Notes under the pieces: model-generated
The model's input: only the letters and a program-made list of their open reading frames with translations
Told to the model about the DNA's origin: nothing
Database searches by the model: none
NCBI GenBank assembly: GCA_015227615.1
Contig: JAALGZ010000030.1
Span: forward strand, 1 to 64,000
DNA from: Labyrinthula sp. Ha
Lineage: Eukaryota > Sar > Bigyra > Labyrinthulida > Labyrinthulaceae
DNA length: 64,000 nucleotides
Reading direction: 5' to 3'
Program-made: the position numbers and the translations under genes
In this document: one piece after another, positions 32,201 through 43,299 of the stretch
How the letters are laid out: every line of letters starts with the position of its first letter
Numbering within the stretch: position 1 is the stretch's first letter

Positions 32201-35200
32201 AATTTGCGTATATGCTGCGTGTTCAACCATGCTTACTTTTTTATTCTAGATTGAAGTTTATTAACACGGCCAATTGTTCTCAAATGTCAAAACCGCGGTA
32301 GTTTTTCATTTCTTTGTTTATTGAGCCTTTCTTTGTTAATTGAAATTTTCGTTTCTTATACTCATCAAATTGTTGGAGAGTAGTTTAATAGCTGGGCTTA
32401 ACTTTACAAAATAAGCAATGTATTCATACAAAGAATTGCAGGGCCATAAAAACTTGGCTATGATATGCTCTATTTATCATGGAACTCATTAACAAAATGA
32501 TCTATAAGTACATTTTAATAACCAGTTTCGTACATTTTTAGCATTTCGTTATTTACATGTGTATTGATTCAAACAACTTTCTGAACTATTGAAACTATTG
32601 TTTGAAACATTTCTCAGATTATATACCTTTTGACTTTCTAAATCCTTTTCATAGTGGTTTTTAATCCTTAGAGCACTTAGTTCGGTCATTTCTTGAATGA
32701 TTACAAGTATAGTAGTTTAAATAATAGTGTAACTCTTGAGAATGTATTAGTTTGTTTAATTCACGTAGCTTGTACTAACATTACTTCGTTAGATTCATCG
32801 TTAATTCTGTATAAAGTAATTACATACATTTCTTAAGGACAAATAGAGTCGAATATAAAATTAATTTCAGTAACTAGGTTTGTGTGTGAAAACTTCATGA
32901 GATTCTTATCATGACTAGGGATATGGTTTGATATATTGAGGATTTATCAATAAAAGTTTTATTTGTGCTTTTCTTATTAATTTATTCTGATAATTCGCCA
33001 AATATTTTCTTTGATTATTGATGAACAATTGATTACCAATAATATGTTAGGCCATAAGATGCTGAGTCAAATGATCAAGAAACTAATATTAGATTTTTGC
33101 ACTTTAAGAAATACTTCAATGAATTGGTCATGTGGCCAGGTCATCCAAACGCCCAGATTATTTCCGAATCATATGGTCTTTTATTTGGATCTTCATTAAT
33201 GGCCAAGACGAGATAACAAATTTCTGCCCATTCGGCTCAACGTAGTGTAACCCTTCTTTATTCTCATAATCAATTGATAGAAAAGAATTAGGCTGACTTG
33301 ATAAAAATCAAAAGCCCGATTCTTTTATTCATGATCATAGTCAGAAACAAGACAAATATAAAATAATTATTTTTAATATTTATCAAATCCGATGCCTAGT
33401 CCTGACATCTTCTTCAATATTAGTCTATATATTATTGAATTTTTCTCTTCTTGGTCTCTTCAATGGTTAGTTTGAAACCACATAATTTAAACCATCCCTC
33501 CTTTGCCCTTCAATGAAAAGTGTCTTATTCAATACCGGGAATGGGACATCTTACAGTGAGTAGCACTTTATATGCTTCTTTCTCAAAAAAAATACATGGA
33601 CCATCTCAAAAGAAGATAGTTAAGTTTATTGCTTCAAAACTTTGAGAGTATGTTTGCTTAAATATTCGACGTCCCTGTATTCATGTTAATATTCTTTTTT
33701 GTCTGGATGCGTATCCATTGAAAATTGTGTGATCGACATGGTAACCTGCCGACTATATTTAAAAAAATGAAAGTGTAACCATGTCTGGCAAACCTTCATC
33801 GAGTACAACCAAAGTATAATCACAAAGTAAAACCTTTAAGCTCTCTTACCTGCTTGATAGCTACTCTTACCTTTCAGAAACATCTCATCTATGAAAACCT
33901 TCTAAACTTTCTGAAGTACCAAAATACTAAGAATTTGCTTCTTGCACTCAAAAACTTTATGTTTTTTTTCATTATAAGCTCATGATCTCCTTTAATAAGG
34001 CTTATCTTTTCTAAGGTTTGTAATTATTGAGTCTACTTAGTAGCCCATATATTCACAGCACAAATCATGTAACACTGTTATTAACTAAAAGTCAATACAA
34101 TTATTTTCTTTTATAATATAACTTCTGTAAACTCAAAATTCCCAACAAAGTCTCCACCCTGCAAGAATATGTCCAAACCACCCCATTGCGCAGGGATATA
34201 TACCTAGAAAATACTTCTGTTCACGTCAGCACAGTGGAAGCTAAGCTGCTGGAGCTGTAATAACCTCTTCTTTTTTACAATGAAAATTTCATACACAGAA
34301 TCTCTGCAAAGCAGTCAAATAAGGAGATATTGGTTTCAAACCTCATGACATTCTTAAATAAAGTCCATACTCTGTGTTCGAACTAAAATCATCTAGAAAT
34401 TGTATAACAATTTGAGTTTAGTTGGACATATTAATTTACCAACTATTTTAATTTAATGCATTAGGATAACAGGTGTTCCGCGGGAAAGTATCTTGTCATA
34501 ATTTAACTATATTTATCCTCTGTATCCATATTTCATTGTGAAAAATGCATCTTCCCACGCAACTAAGTAGTTCTACTAGTATATTTTGATTCACTATAAA
34601 AAATAAAATACGAATCTTCAAGCAGCTATCAATAGGGAGGAAAGAAAGATATTCTAACCTCAAGATGTCAATTAACAAAGTACTTATCTATTGAGAACAA
34701 GCAAGTCTTACTAACACAAGTATAGCAACACCAAGTTGACTATGAAATCCAATTAAGTAGACTAAAACCCCAAAATATTGTGAACTATAGTAACCTAATT
34801 CTTTGAACAATCTTCTTAAGTGGATTAAAATAATACTTTGTTTCAAAGCAAACTATTAGTATACTTCTTACCAATCATCTATAGTTTTAGACTAACGGTA
34901 GAGAAACTATTAACTCCCTAAGGAGTAAGTACATGTGAACTAATTTTCCGTACCGGTAGGATTCACAGCTCTTATATAGAACTACTTGTACTAATAGAGA
35001 ACTACAATTCCGGGAGAAGGAAGTAACAAATAAGAGAGTACTATAAAAGTACAAAGAAGAGTGAAAGAAGTGTAAAAGAAAAAAAATAGAAGTGTATTAA
35101 AGAGAAGTACAATATGATTTCGGAGTTTGAAGAAATATGAAGGAAGGTACAGGTAAGTAAGGATAATACATGAAAGCAGAATAGGAGTACAAACAGCAGT

Positions 35201-35395
35201 AGTAGGATATATAATAGTTTATTATATAAAGAAATACTTTGACCAGAAGCAGTTCAATCCATATTTATTAAGTTGTATAGAACACAAGTTTGAAACAAAG
35301 AAGACGAGTAAACCAGTAGAACTTGTAGAATTAATAATCACCCTTTGACGAAAGCAAGAAATAGGGATCTCATTTAAAAAACCTAAGTTAAAAAA
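29291..35395. other. Long intergenic stretch, no supported gene
   Basis: About 6.1 kb of very AT-rich DNA. Short frames at 29965, 30744, 31300 and 33011 show no domain, codon bias or conserved motif. Runs of T and A are frequent. I could not recognise tRNA, rRNA or a transposon coding region. This stretch separates the two copies of the duplicated segment. Confidence 0.4.
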
Positions 35396-35698
35396 ATGAA
35401 ACTCTTTGAAAAAAGTTTGAAGCTCTGCCTTTTGGCTCTTCCTGTTTGCCTTAGTGGCGAGCCGCGAGATCTTCAGCAACTCGAGAAGGTTGATCTGTTG
35501 AGTTGCAGAACTACAGTTTGTGTCCACGGGTGGAGATGTGACCCAGATATAGAGTTTCCTCATAATTGTGTACCATACACATGCGATGCTACAGATGCTT
35601 GCAATGAGAACGAAGTTTGTGTGGATACACCTAAAAAATGCAGTGACTCTCAGGTTTGTCCACAATTTACCTGCATTACTCCAAATCTCCGAAATTAA
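35396..35698 (+). CDS. Small secreted cysteine-rich protein, copy 2
   Basis: 100 residues with signal peptide (LCLLALPVCLS) and ten mature cysteines in the same spacing as the gene at 28606-28908. The N-terminal third differs at many positions from that copy; the C-terminal 62 residues differ only by Leu/Ile and Asn/Asp. It is convergent with the RGP1-like gene, with 37 bp between the two stop codons. Function not recognised. The retained reading frames and cysteines in both copies argue that both genes are functional. Confidence 0.75.
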   Translation: MKLFEKSLKLCLLALPVCLSGEPRDLQQLEKVDLLSCRTTVCVHGWRCDPDIEFPHNCVPYTCDATDACNENEVCVDTPKKCSDSQVCPQFTCITPNLRN

Positions 35699-35735
35699 AT
35701 CTCAATTCTAAGCTTTAAGATCTCATTTACATGAT

Positions 35736-37049
35736 TCATGGAATCCACATTCGCCTTTTCTGTTTATTAGAGGTTACCATGAATTCTCGTTCAAGGTCTA
35801 AACTTGTTAGATTTGTTTCAATCTTGTCATCCGTATATCTGAAAACACCAGGTTTTATGATCTCAATAGGTAGTACGCACTGAATTGAGTTTGTGTCATC
35901 ATCTGTAATAAACTTGTTCTCCTTTTTCGTGAATGCAAATTCTAAAACCAAACTGGCCTTTACGTTTACCCATTCAGAATATACTGTTGGGGTTGCAAGC
36001 TCCGACAAGGAAAATTTGCAACATTTAGTTTTGAAATCATCAGCAAGTATAAACTCGCTGGATAAAGTTTGAACTGATAGGACTCTTTGCTCCTCAAGTG
36101 AAGAAGTCGAGCTTTGTCTTCTTAAGTTTCCTCCATTGAGGGGGTTAAAAGCAGAAATCAGGCTTGGTTTCATGTCATTAGCAAGCTCTTCAGTTTGTTG
36201 TAGTCCAACAAAAACAGCAACTGTTTGAAAAAAGAACTCATCGGAATTAAACTCAAAGTTTATCAAAACAGTTTCATGTAGAGAGAATGAGGTTTTGTGT
36301 AAATGAACTCTTGAAATTAATTTTCCTGCTGTACCTATATTGTAACTTATCTGTCCAACATCATCTTTGGAAGACACTGAAGCAGCAGATCCATTCTTTG
36401 TTTTCTTATTTATCGGAGAAGAAACAAACTTATTTTTCATGTATTGAATTCTATACCCAGAGTCAGAAAAATTTAGAAAATCAGAGTCAATAATATTCAG
36501 ATCCTTTCTGGTTTGTGTTTGTTCTTTATGCAACATTGAGAACTGACTACTGTGGACATTATAATCACTTTCCTGTAAATCATGAGGTTGCATTACCCCA
36601 CATATTGTACTAGAAGGCAGTACACGAACTCTAAATTTTTTAATCGTTGGCTCCATTTCGCCAACAATTTTAACTTCAACGGTTAAATAATAAATAACGG
36701 ACAAAGCCTCTCCGTCATGGCTGGGAAAGAGTTCATCAGGTAGTTTTACAGAGTAGAAAAAGTCCTTACTATCCTTTATTACCGTTTCATTAGCACAGAT
36801 AAGTTCTGCAGGAGAGCAAAATATGAGAAAACTCTTATCAAACTGCTTATTTTGTATCTTGGACACTTCATTGACTTCAGGTTCGGGTAACAGTGAAGAA
36901 TTGTACAAGCACTCACCATAGACTTCGGTGGAACAAAATTCTATTGTCAAATCTTGCTTTATTCTTCGAAAACTCAGCTTACACGAAAGAATTTCACCCG
37001 CAACATAAATTTTCTTGTTCAATTGACATTCAACAAGTCCTCTTTTCAT
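35736..37049 (-). CDS. RGP1: RGP1-like subunit of the RAB6/Ypt6 GEF complex
   Basis: 437 residues from ATG 37049 (MKRGLVECQL). The upstream extension begins only with a TTG. The order of blocks matches RGP1: an arrestin-like N-terminal sheet with VAGEILSCKLSF, a middle block FCSPAELICANETVI with YSVKLPDELFPSHDGEALSVIYYLTVEVK, a variable linker, then SYNIGTAGKLISRVHLHKTSF, which resembles [20 protein letters not shown] of human RGP1, and a final LPIEIIKPG. RGP1 with RIC1 activates the small GTPase RAB6/Ypt6 for endosome-to-Golgi traffic. The gene is divergent from the M28 peptidase with 83 bp between ATGs. A 3' fragment is duplicated at 28946-29286. The match is from memory of the family, moderately secure; another arrestin-fold protein is the alternative. 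Confidence 0.75.
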   Translation of the reverse strand: MKRGLVECQLNKKIYVAGEILSCKLSFRRIKQDLTIEFCSTEVYGECLYNSSLLPEPEVNEVSKIQNKQFDKSFLIFCSPAELICANETVIKDSKDFFYSVKLPDELFPSHDGEALSVIYYLTVEVKIVGEMEPTIKKFRVRVLPSSTICGVMQPHDLQESDYNVHSSQFSMLHKEQTQTRKDLNIIDSDFLNFSDSGYRIQYMKNKFVSSPINKKTKNGSAASVSSKDDVGQISYNIGTAGKLISRVHLHKTSFSLHETVLINFEFNSDEFFFQTVAVFVGLQQTEELANDMKPSLISAFNPLNGGNLRRQSSTSSLEEQRVLSVQTLSSEFILADDFKTKCCKFSLSELATPTVYSEWVNVKASLVLEFAFTKKENKFITDDDTNSIQCVLPIEIIKPGVFRYTDDKIETNLTSLDLEREFMVTSNKQKRRMWIP

Positions 37050-37132
37050 TTCAACGGATAAACCTGAATTGCCCAAAATTTGAGAAACGGACAAGAACTA
37101 TACTAGAAATCGGAAGATATTTGAGAGAAAAG
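37050..37132. promoter_or_regulatory. 83-bp bidirectional promoter region
   Basis: The start codons of the RGP1-like gene (minus, 37049) and the M28 peptidase (plus, 37133) are only 83 bp apart. Both promoters and both 5' leaders must share or overlap this space, unless start sites lie inside the opposite gene. No TATA box is obvious. Confidence 0.5.
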
Positions 37133-39295
37133 ATGAAAGCGCTGGTTTATGTCTGTTTGATCGGAATTTTGAAAGCATGTGAGATGGCAGATAGTTTAGA
37201 AATACCACTTTACAGTTTTGAAGAAGAAACTTTTCTTCTTGAGCAGAATTTGGACCCTGTTGTTCAAAAAACGTTATTAGAAACGCCAAATCCAGAACGA
37301 TGTAGAGAAAACTTAAGATTTTATGCGTCACGAGAACACATGGCAGGAACTCAAGGAGATTTTGAGCTGGCAATCTGGACGAGAGATAGAATGCGTGACA
37401 TGGGTTTTTATTCAACAGTACATGAAATGCCAGTGAAGTTGAATTATCCAAAATCTCACGAACTGTATGTCACAAACAAAGGAAAAGAACTGTTTAGAGC
37501 TTCCTTGGAAGAAGATATTTTGGATTCCGATCCTTCATCAGACTCTGAGTTTCGAAATAAGTCATTTTTGGCATACGTCCCATCTGGTGAAGCTCTGGAG
37601 AAAAAGTTGGTCTATGCAAATTACGGTAGACCTGAAGATTTTGAATACCTTGAAACAGAGAATATATCCGTGCGAAATAAAATAGTTATAGTAAGATATG
37701 GCCAGTGTTTTCGTGGACTAAAGATAATGAATGCGGAAAAAGCAGGTGCTGTAGGGGTGATTATTTTCTCTGATCCGGGTGATGACGGGTATGGAGCGGG
37801 AGAAGTTTACCCGAAAGGGAAATGGAGACCTGAAAGCTCTGTTCAACGTGGATCAGCTCAGTTTAATTCCTTGTGTATTGGGGACCCGTTTCGTGGAAAT
37901 ATAGAAGAAACTTGTGGGTACAGCAGTGCTGAGTTGGTACCGAGGATTCCCGCCATCCCTATCAGCTACGGAGATGCCATTCCATTACTAGAGTTGTTGG
38001 GGAAAAATAAGGGATCTAAATTAGCACCTAAAAACTGGAGAGGTGGACTGCAGGAGACGTTGTATCATCTAGGTCCTAGTTTGGAGGATGTTAATTTGAA
38101 GGTAGAAACCGAGTTCAAAACAGTCAAAATATGGAATGTGATCTCTATGCTTAAGGGAGAGTATTTTGGAACCCAATTTGATCAGCCTGTTATCCTTGGA
38201 AACCATAGAGATGCTTGGATCTTTGGTGCGGCAGATCCGAACTCAGGGTCGGCGTTAATGCTTGAGGTGGCGGAATCTATATCTGCTGCATTTGTACCTC
38301 AAAATTTGTTTAAGTTTAGTAGTGGTGAAAACACTGGTGGAGCAAAAGGGTTAAAAAGATCTCTTTTATTTGGCAGCTGGAGTGGTGAGGAGTATGGATT
38401 ATTGGGATCAACAGGATGGACGGAATACGTCTTAGGAAAATATACAAGCGACTCTATACTAAAAAATATGCTGTTGGCATCGTCAACTTATATTAATGTA
38501 GACATAGGTGTTTCTGGAGAGTACTTTGTTGGGGGAGCAAGCGGATCATTAGGAGATGTCTTGAAGCAGACGGTTGATTTAGTAGATGAATATAAGGCCT
38601 CAACCAGTGGCAAACCGATATCATGGGATCGGAAAATATTGACACTAGGATCTGGCTCTGATTATGCTGTTTTCTTGGATAATCTAGGGATTGCTAGCTT
38701 CGATCTGAGATTTAGTACTGATGCAAAGGATAAGCGATATGGAACGTATCACTCGGTATATGATTCTTATACCTATATTGAAACTGTTGTTGATCCTGAT
38801 TTTAGTTATCATGCAGATCTGGCTAGAATAGTTTCAGTTCTTGCTATAAAACTGGCAACAAATCCCTTGTTGCCAATTAACTTAGTGCAAGAGGTTATTG
38901 TATTGCAAACCTACATCAAAGAGCTACAGAATTCTGCTGGATTCTCTTCTTTCCTTGAAGAAATTAGTGGTTTGCGTGAGGAGTCTGGTAAACTGCTTGA
39001 AACAGCGAAAAAGTTTCAAAACTTGTTTATTCATGGTTGCAACGCAAGAGAGTTTGATTGCAATTATGTGGCAGCGCAATTTGAACGGGAATTCTTGGGC
39101 CCTGGATTGCCGAAGAGAAAACATTTTAAGAGCGTTTTACAGGCACCTGGGTTGTATCTCGGGTACGCAGCGGAGACTCTTCCTGGGGTTCAACAATCGC
39201 TGCAGTTTAGAGATGAAGATCTTTTTCACGAACAATGCGACGTTGTCAAAAAAGCTATGAAATCTGCACAAAATCTTCTGAATAGAGTTTTCTAA
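37133..39295 (+). CDS. Glutamate carboxypeptidase II-like M28 metallopeptidase (NAALADase/FOLH1 family)
   Basis: 720 residues from ATG 37133; the open frame extends further upstream but without ATG. The N-terminus MKALVYVCLIGILKAC looks like a signal peptide or short anchor. A protease-associated domain follows at about residues 140-330 (GQCFRGLKIMNAEKAGAVG and the GDPFRG region). The zinc peptidase domain carries the expected ligands: LGNHRDAWIFGAADPNSG near residue 357 (His, bridging Asp), SGEEYG near 418 (catalytic Glu and ligand Glu), NVD near 455 and YHSVYDSY near 539 (His). A C-terminal helical dimerisation-like domain completes the family length (human enzyme 750 residues). It probably removes C-terminal acidic residues from peptides outside the cell or in endomembranes. 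Confidence 0.92.
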   Translation: MKALVYVCLIGILKACEMADSLEIPLYSFEEETFLLEQNLDPVVQKTLLETPNPERCRENLRFYASREHMAGTQGDFELAIWTRDRMRDMGFYSTVHEMPVKLNYPKSHELYVTNKGKELFRASLEEDILDSDPSSDSEFRNKSFLAYVPSGEALEKKLVYANYGRPEDFEYLETENISVRNKIVIVRYGQCFRGLKIMNAEKAGAVGVIIFSDPGDDGYGAGEVYPKGKWRPESSVQRGSAQFNSLCIGDPFRGNIEETCGYSSAELVPRIPAIPISYGDAIPLLELLGKNKGSKLAPKNWRGGLQETLYHLGPSLEDVNLKVETEFKTVKIWNVISMLKGEYFGTQFDQPVILGNHRDAWIFGAADPNSGSALMLEVAESISAAFVPQNLFKFSSGENTGGAKGLKRSLLFGSWSGEEYGLLGSTGWTEYVLGKYTSDSILKNMLLASSTYINVDIGVSGEYFVGGASGSLGDVLKQTVDLVDEYKASTSGKPISWDRKILTLGSGSDYAVFLDNLGIASFDLRFSTDAKDKRYGTYHSVYDSYTYIETVVDPDFSYHADLARIVSVLAIKLATNPLLPINLVQEVIVLQTYIKELQNSAGFSSFLEEISGLREESGKLLETAKKFQNLFIHGCNAREFDCNYVAAQFEREFLGPGLPKRKHFKSVLQAPGLYLGYAAETLPGVQQSLQFRDEDLFHEQCDVVKKAMKSAQNLLNRVF

Positions 39296-39567
39296 GACTT
39301 GACTTAAGGCGAAACTGCCTGGTGTCCATCGGCTCCTACAGAGGAGTACACGAAAGTTCTCTCCTTTCAATGCATATTTCTCCAAGGATTCTTTTCTGTT
39401 GCTGTTTCTATGCGTTTTTCACATTTAAGAAAATGTGCATAGTTAGTACTCCGAAAGATTCTGCTGGTGAACCTTAGTCTGTGTGTGTATAAATCTTCAA
39501 GCCACAAGAAATAAAAACTAAGATCTCTCCAAGACGAAGATTTAAAGGCTTAAGAGAAATAATGCAA
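39296..39567. other. 3' intergenic region between convergent genes
   Basis: 272 bp between the M28 peptidase stop and the stop of the small membrane protein on the other strand. It should hold the 3' UTRs of both; an AATAAA-like AAATAAAAAC occurs near 39510. No gene seen. Confidence 0.4.
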
Positions 39568-39834
39568 TTATTCATCATCCAACTCTTCATAACCAGCGCC
39601 TAGCATCTTACGTAAAAGCCAGACAAGCAGGATTAAAATGATAATCCCAGTCAAGATTGTACTAAGGACTGCAAAAGCCACTTGTTTGAGTACACCATTA
39701 AATCTTAGTTGGTTTGGAGTTGCTGGATTGACAAGCTCTATCGGAGGTTGTGGAGGCAAACCTACAACAACTGGTGACATCTCAGGAACTTCCATTGCTT
39801 CCACATTATCTACTTCCTCTTCTTTTCTTGACAT
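39568..39834 (-). CDS. Small single-pass membrane protein, unrecognised
   Basis: 88 residues. An acidic N-terminus (MSRKEEEVDNVEAMEVPEMS) is followed by a proline-rich stretch, then one strong membrane segment at about residues 51-71 (AVLSTILTGIIILILLVWLL), a LRKM stop-transfer and an acidic tail ending EELDDE. Start ATG 39834 is unambiguous. The topology suggests a tail-anchored or single-pass protein. It converges on the M28 peptidase gene. I cannot name a family; small size and simple composition make it a moderate-confidence gene. Confidence 0.6.
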   Translation of the reverse strand: MSRKEEEVDNVEAMEVPEMSPVVVGLPPQPPIELVNPATPNQLRFNGVLKQVAFAVLSTILTGIIILILLVWLLRKMLGAGYEELDDE

Positions 39835-42800
39835 TTGTTTTAAATTTTATTTTATTTTTGTTTCTATTAGATAATTTATTCTAATGTTTGTACTTTATAG
39901 TTTAGTATTATTATATCTTCAACTCATTCTGTTTTACATTGTAATAATAATAAAATATTGGTCAATTAACGCGTACTTATGCTAAATCGTTCTGATTTTT
40001 TGTTTTGGCATTACCCTACCAAAATAGTATCGTTAACACAATAGTATAAATTTAACCTACATAAAGGTACTAATATATTTATTATTTAATCTCTAACGTT
40101 ATAATGGTGTTGATAATTATTCTTAGATGGAGTATATTAAAAATAGGCGTAATACAGAATAAACTTGGATGAACTCTACCGAGCACCTTTTTGGCTATTT
40201 TACCGGATGCAGTTGCACTCTAAGTTTTCTACTATATATCTTATTCCAATTCTCATTTATAGATAAAAGAAAGAAAAATTAAATGATATGCTTAGAATTA
40301 GTACATTCTCTTTTTGTCAACACATATTAATTTATTATTATATGAAAACTGGTAGCTTCTTTCTTGTTTTCGATGAATTCTTTGTCTTCATAGCTGTTTT
40401 CACAAGGTATCAAGGAAGTGGAAAATAATTGATTATGAGGTTCAGACAACTAAGGGTAACAAACTCGTACCAAAGGAGCAAAGTCCCAGAGTTGTGTTCT
40501 ACCTCTGGCTTCGAGCCTTTAAGAAGGTCCTCTTCGGTTTGGTAGAAAAGAAAATAAACCAGGTACATCTGGAACTTTTGGATATATACCATTTATCCCA
40601 TATGGCAATAGTTCATTGGACACTGTTGTATGTTTTAGATAAAATGCACTCTTAACTACCGAAATGGAAAACAGTAAAAACTCGCTATAGCCCGCTTTGA
40701 GTCAAAAATAGAATAGAAATTGAAATTGAGTATCTGCTGAAAAAATGAATTGCTGGATCAGTAGGATTCAACTATAAACTAACGAAAAGTTTGTATGAGA
40801 AGTAGCTTGTTTTTTGAGATTAGTTTTATGTTTTAGACTTTTCAAAGTACTGTTTTTTTAGGGTTTAGCATGTTTTCAAGCAAAAAATCTTGTATACTGG
40901 AAAAAAGAAAAAGGAATATGAATTAGAAATTTTTAATTCAAAATAGATAATGAGCTCTGGAAGCCCAAAGATGTTCTTTTTATATTAAAGAATTTCATCG
41001 TTGTCATCTCCCCAAGAAAAAAAATAATAGGTTTAGTTAATAGAAAAATATTAAGTTTAAACTTAGGACTAAGGCCTAATAAATACAAAAAATAAAACGG
41101 GTAGCATTTGGGAAGATACATGAAAGTCCGATTTTTGGATTCATTTGATAAAGACAACTAATAGTTTCAACAAAATGCTTTAGTTAGGTTCAATGCAGGT
41201 CCTCAAAGCATTTCACCAGATCTTCTTTAGAAAAGGGTTAATGCAGTGATGCTTGTATACAAAGAAAGATAGGTTCTCAAAGTCTAAATAGACTAAAACA
41301 CTTTACAACTCCTTTAAGTTTTACTAAGGAATCAGAGGAGACATAATTTATTCTAGTAGCACAGCTAGACTACAATACGATTTCAGAATGTTATTTTATT
41401 CCATTAAATGTTCCAACACTTCCTGATCCACGGGTAACATGACTGTGTCATGAAAAGTATTCCTTAATGAAATGACTAAATGCGAGCAAGCGCGCTACAA
41501 TTATTGATATAAGCTATCGAAGTATTACTCCTAACACTTTCTTTCAATACTCCTCAAGATCATCGCCTTACATTAGTGAGTTTATAGTTGCTCCTATTAC
41601 ATTGTCTTGTGGATTACCCCATCAGAATCATCAATCTGTTATGAGTACAAAGCCCCAGCTCAGGCAAATTGTTGACAACTAAATATTTTCTTTCATTGAA
41701 TCTAATTTCAATCATAATTCGTATCAAGGCAATCCATTCCAACTTGGTGTTTTCTTCTTTTAACATTTTCACTCTTGAACTATTTCCCGCTAACCAGTTC
41801 CAGTATTATTTAAATTTAATTTACATATGCGTACAAAAAGTGATTCTCCATCAAGACTCTTATGACCTATATGTTTTATATTTTCAAGTGACATAGATTA
41901 TTCATTCCTAATGTAGTCTATCCGCGGAGCATAGCAAATGACAGCAAGAGTTGGGTCCTTGCTGAAAACTTGATTTCTTCCCTCATCTTCTATTTTATGT
42001 AAGTATATTCATTAAACCTTTTTTCAGTTACCATATACAACCACTAATGCTCAACGCTGGAATACCACTTTCAGTCCTTTGTACCATAACTCTGAATGAA
42101 GAAGATATACTGCTCTCTTTCTTTGAATGTTGTTAGCGCATTTGGTTGGTAAGAGTCACTTGCAAAAATTCTTGATACAAACATATGATGTTGTGTTGTG
42201 AAGCCCAATATTACCATGGATCTTCTATTAGCCTAGTCTAATCCTTCAAAAAAAATCTTTCTTCGGGTTTTTCTCAAACTTACTTTACGATTAATCGCGG
42301 GCTTTCTTAATAGTTGTCATGCAAATACTTATAGCTTCCATTAGTATACTAACACTTAATCAATTCTGTTGTTTTTTCTTCATATCAGTTTTCGTGAACA
42401 TTACTTTATAATGTAACCTATTAAATAGGTAATAATTTTTTTCATATTAAGTTATATTACTTTTACATTTAGCTGTATAATTATGCTCTAGTTAGCAATT
42501 ACAAAAGAAAGCTCATTACTCAGTACAAATGAGATTTCACTACACTATCCACAAAGCAAAAAACAGGGTTAATGTCGAAACTGTTTTTTTCTTATGAATA
42601 ATCAGTGCTAAGGATAAAATGATCAGTATTGTTCCTTCGAAATTTCCCATGTCTGAATCCTTCTCTACTGCAGGTAGTTTCCGCTAAAAGGATTTAACTT
42701 CTGAAATCTACATCGTAGTCTCAGCATGAATGTTAATTATTAGTCTAAACTGCAAAGGTATTGAGCATATACTAACAAATTAACATAGTCACACCATTCT

Positions 42801-43299
42801 TTCTTTGAAACCAGAACATGTTTCTGTGTCTCCGACTAAATTTACTTAGTACCTTATGCGACTTCACCAAAATCTGTTGCTAACAATGTACCAACGTGCT
42901 TTCAAGACTTCATCCACCAAACATCCCTGCATATAGTACAACAATCTTCTCTACCACTTCTTTCCCTTGTGGAAAAACCACAGGTTCTTTAGTTGTGGAC
43001 TAAGTGATTTTTTTTTGTTTTTGTAACTTGTGTTCTTTTTAGACACTTAGGCCATATGGCCCATCCACCAATCTTGCCGATGAAAAATTAGATCTAAAAT
43101 ATGGAAGCATGTAAAAAATCGATCCCGAAGATGAAGTTATTCAATTGGAACAGTTTGTTTTCTAGTTTCCGCCATTGAAGTTGAATTTGTGTCTTAATTT
43201 TGTTTATTTTACGCAAAGAGTGAATTATAAAATTAAAAAGTTATACAAAGTGTGTGAAACAATCAATTACCAAAGTAAGACTTGAGAAAGTTGGATATA
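39835..43299. other. Long intergenic stretch, no supported gene
   Basis: AT-rich DNA with short frames only (40410, 40933, 41669), none with domain or composition signals. The last about 250 bp upstream of 43300 are A-rich and probably hold the promoter and leader of the next gene. Confidence 0.4.

Noticed and set aside
33011-33199. Short frame suspected as a retroelement relic
   Set aside because: No motif of RT, integrase or methyltransferase could be confirmed in any frame around it.
37050-37094. 15-codon N-terminal extension of the RGP1-like protein
   Set aside because: It begins with TTG; the first ATG at 37049 fits the family N-terminus.
36893-37132. 80-codon N-terminal extension of the M28 peptidase
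   Set aside because: It begins with GTG, overlaps the RGP1-like gene on the other strand and precedes a good ATG followed by a signal-peptide-like sequence.
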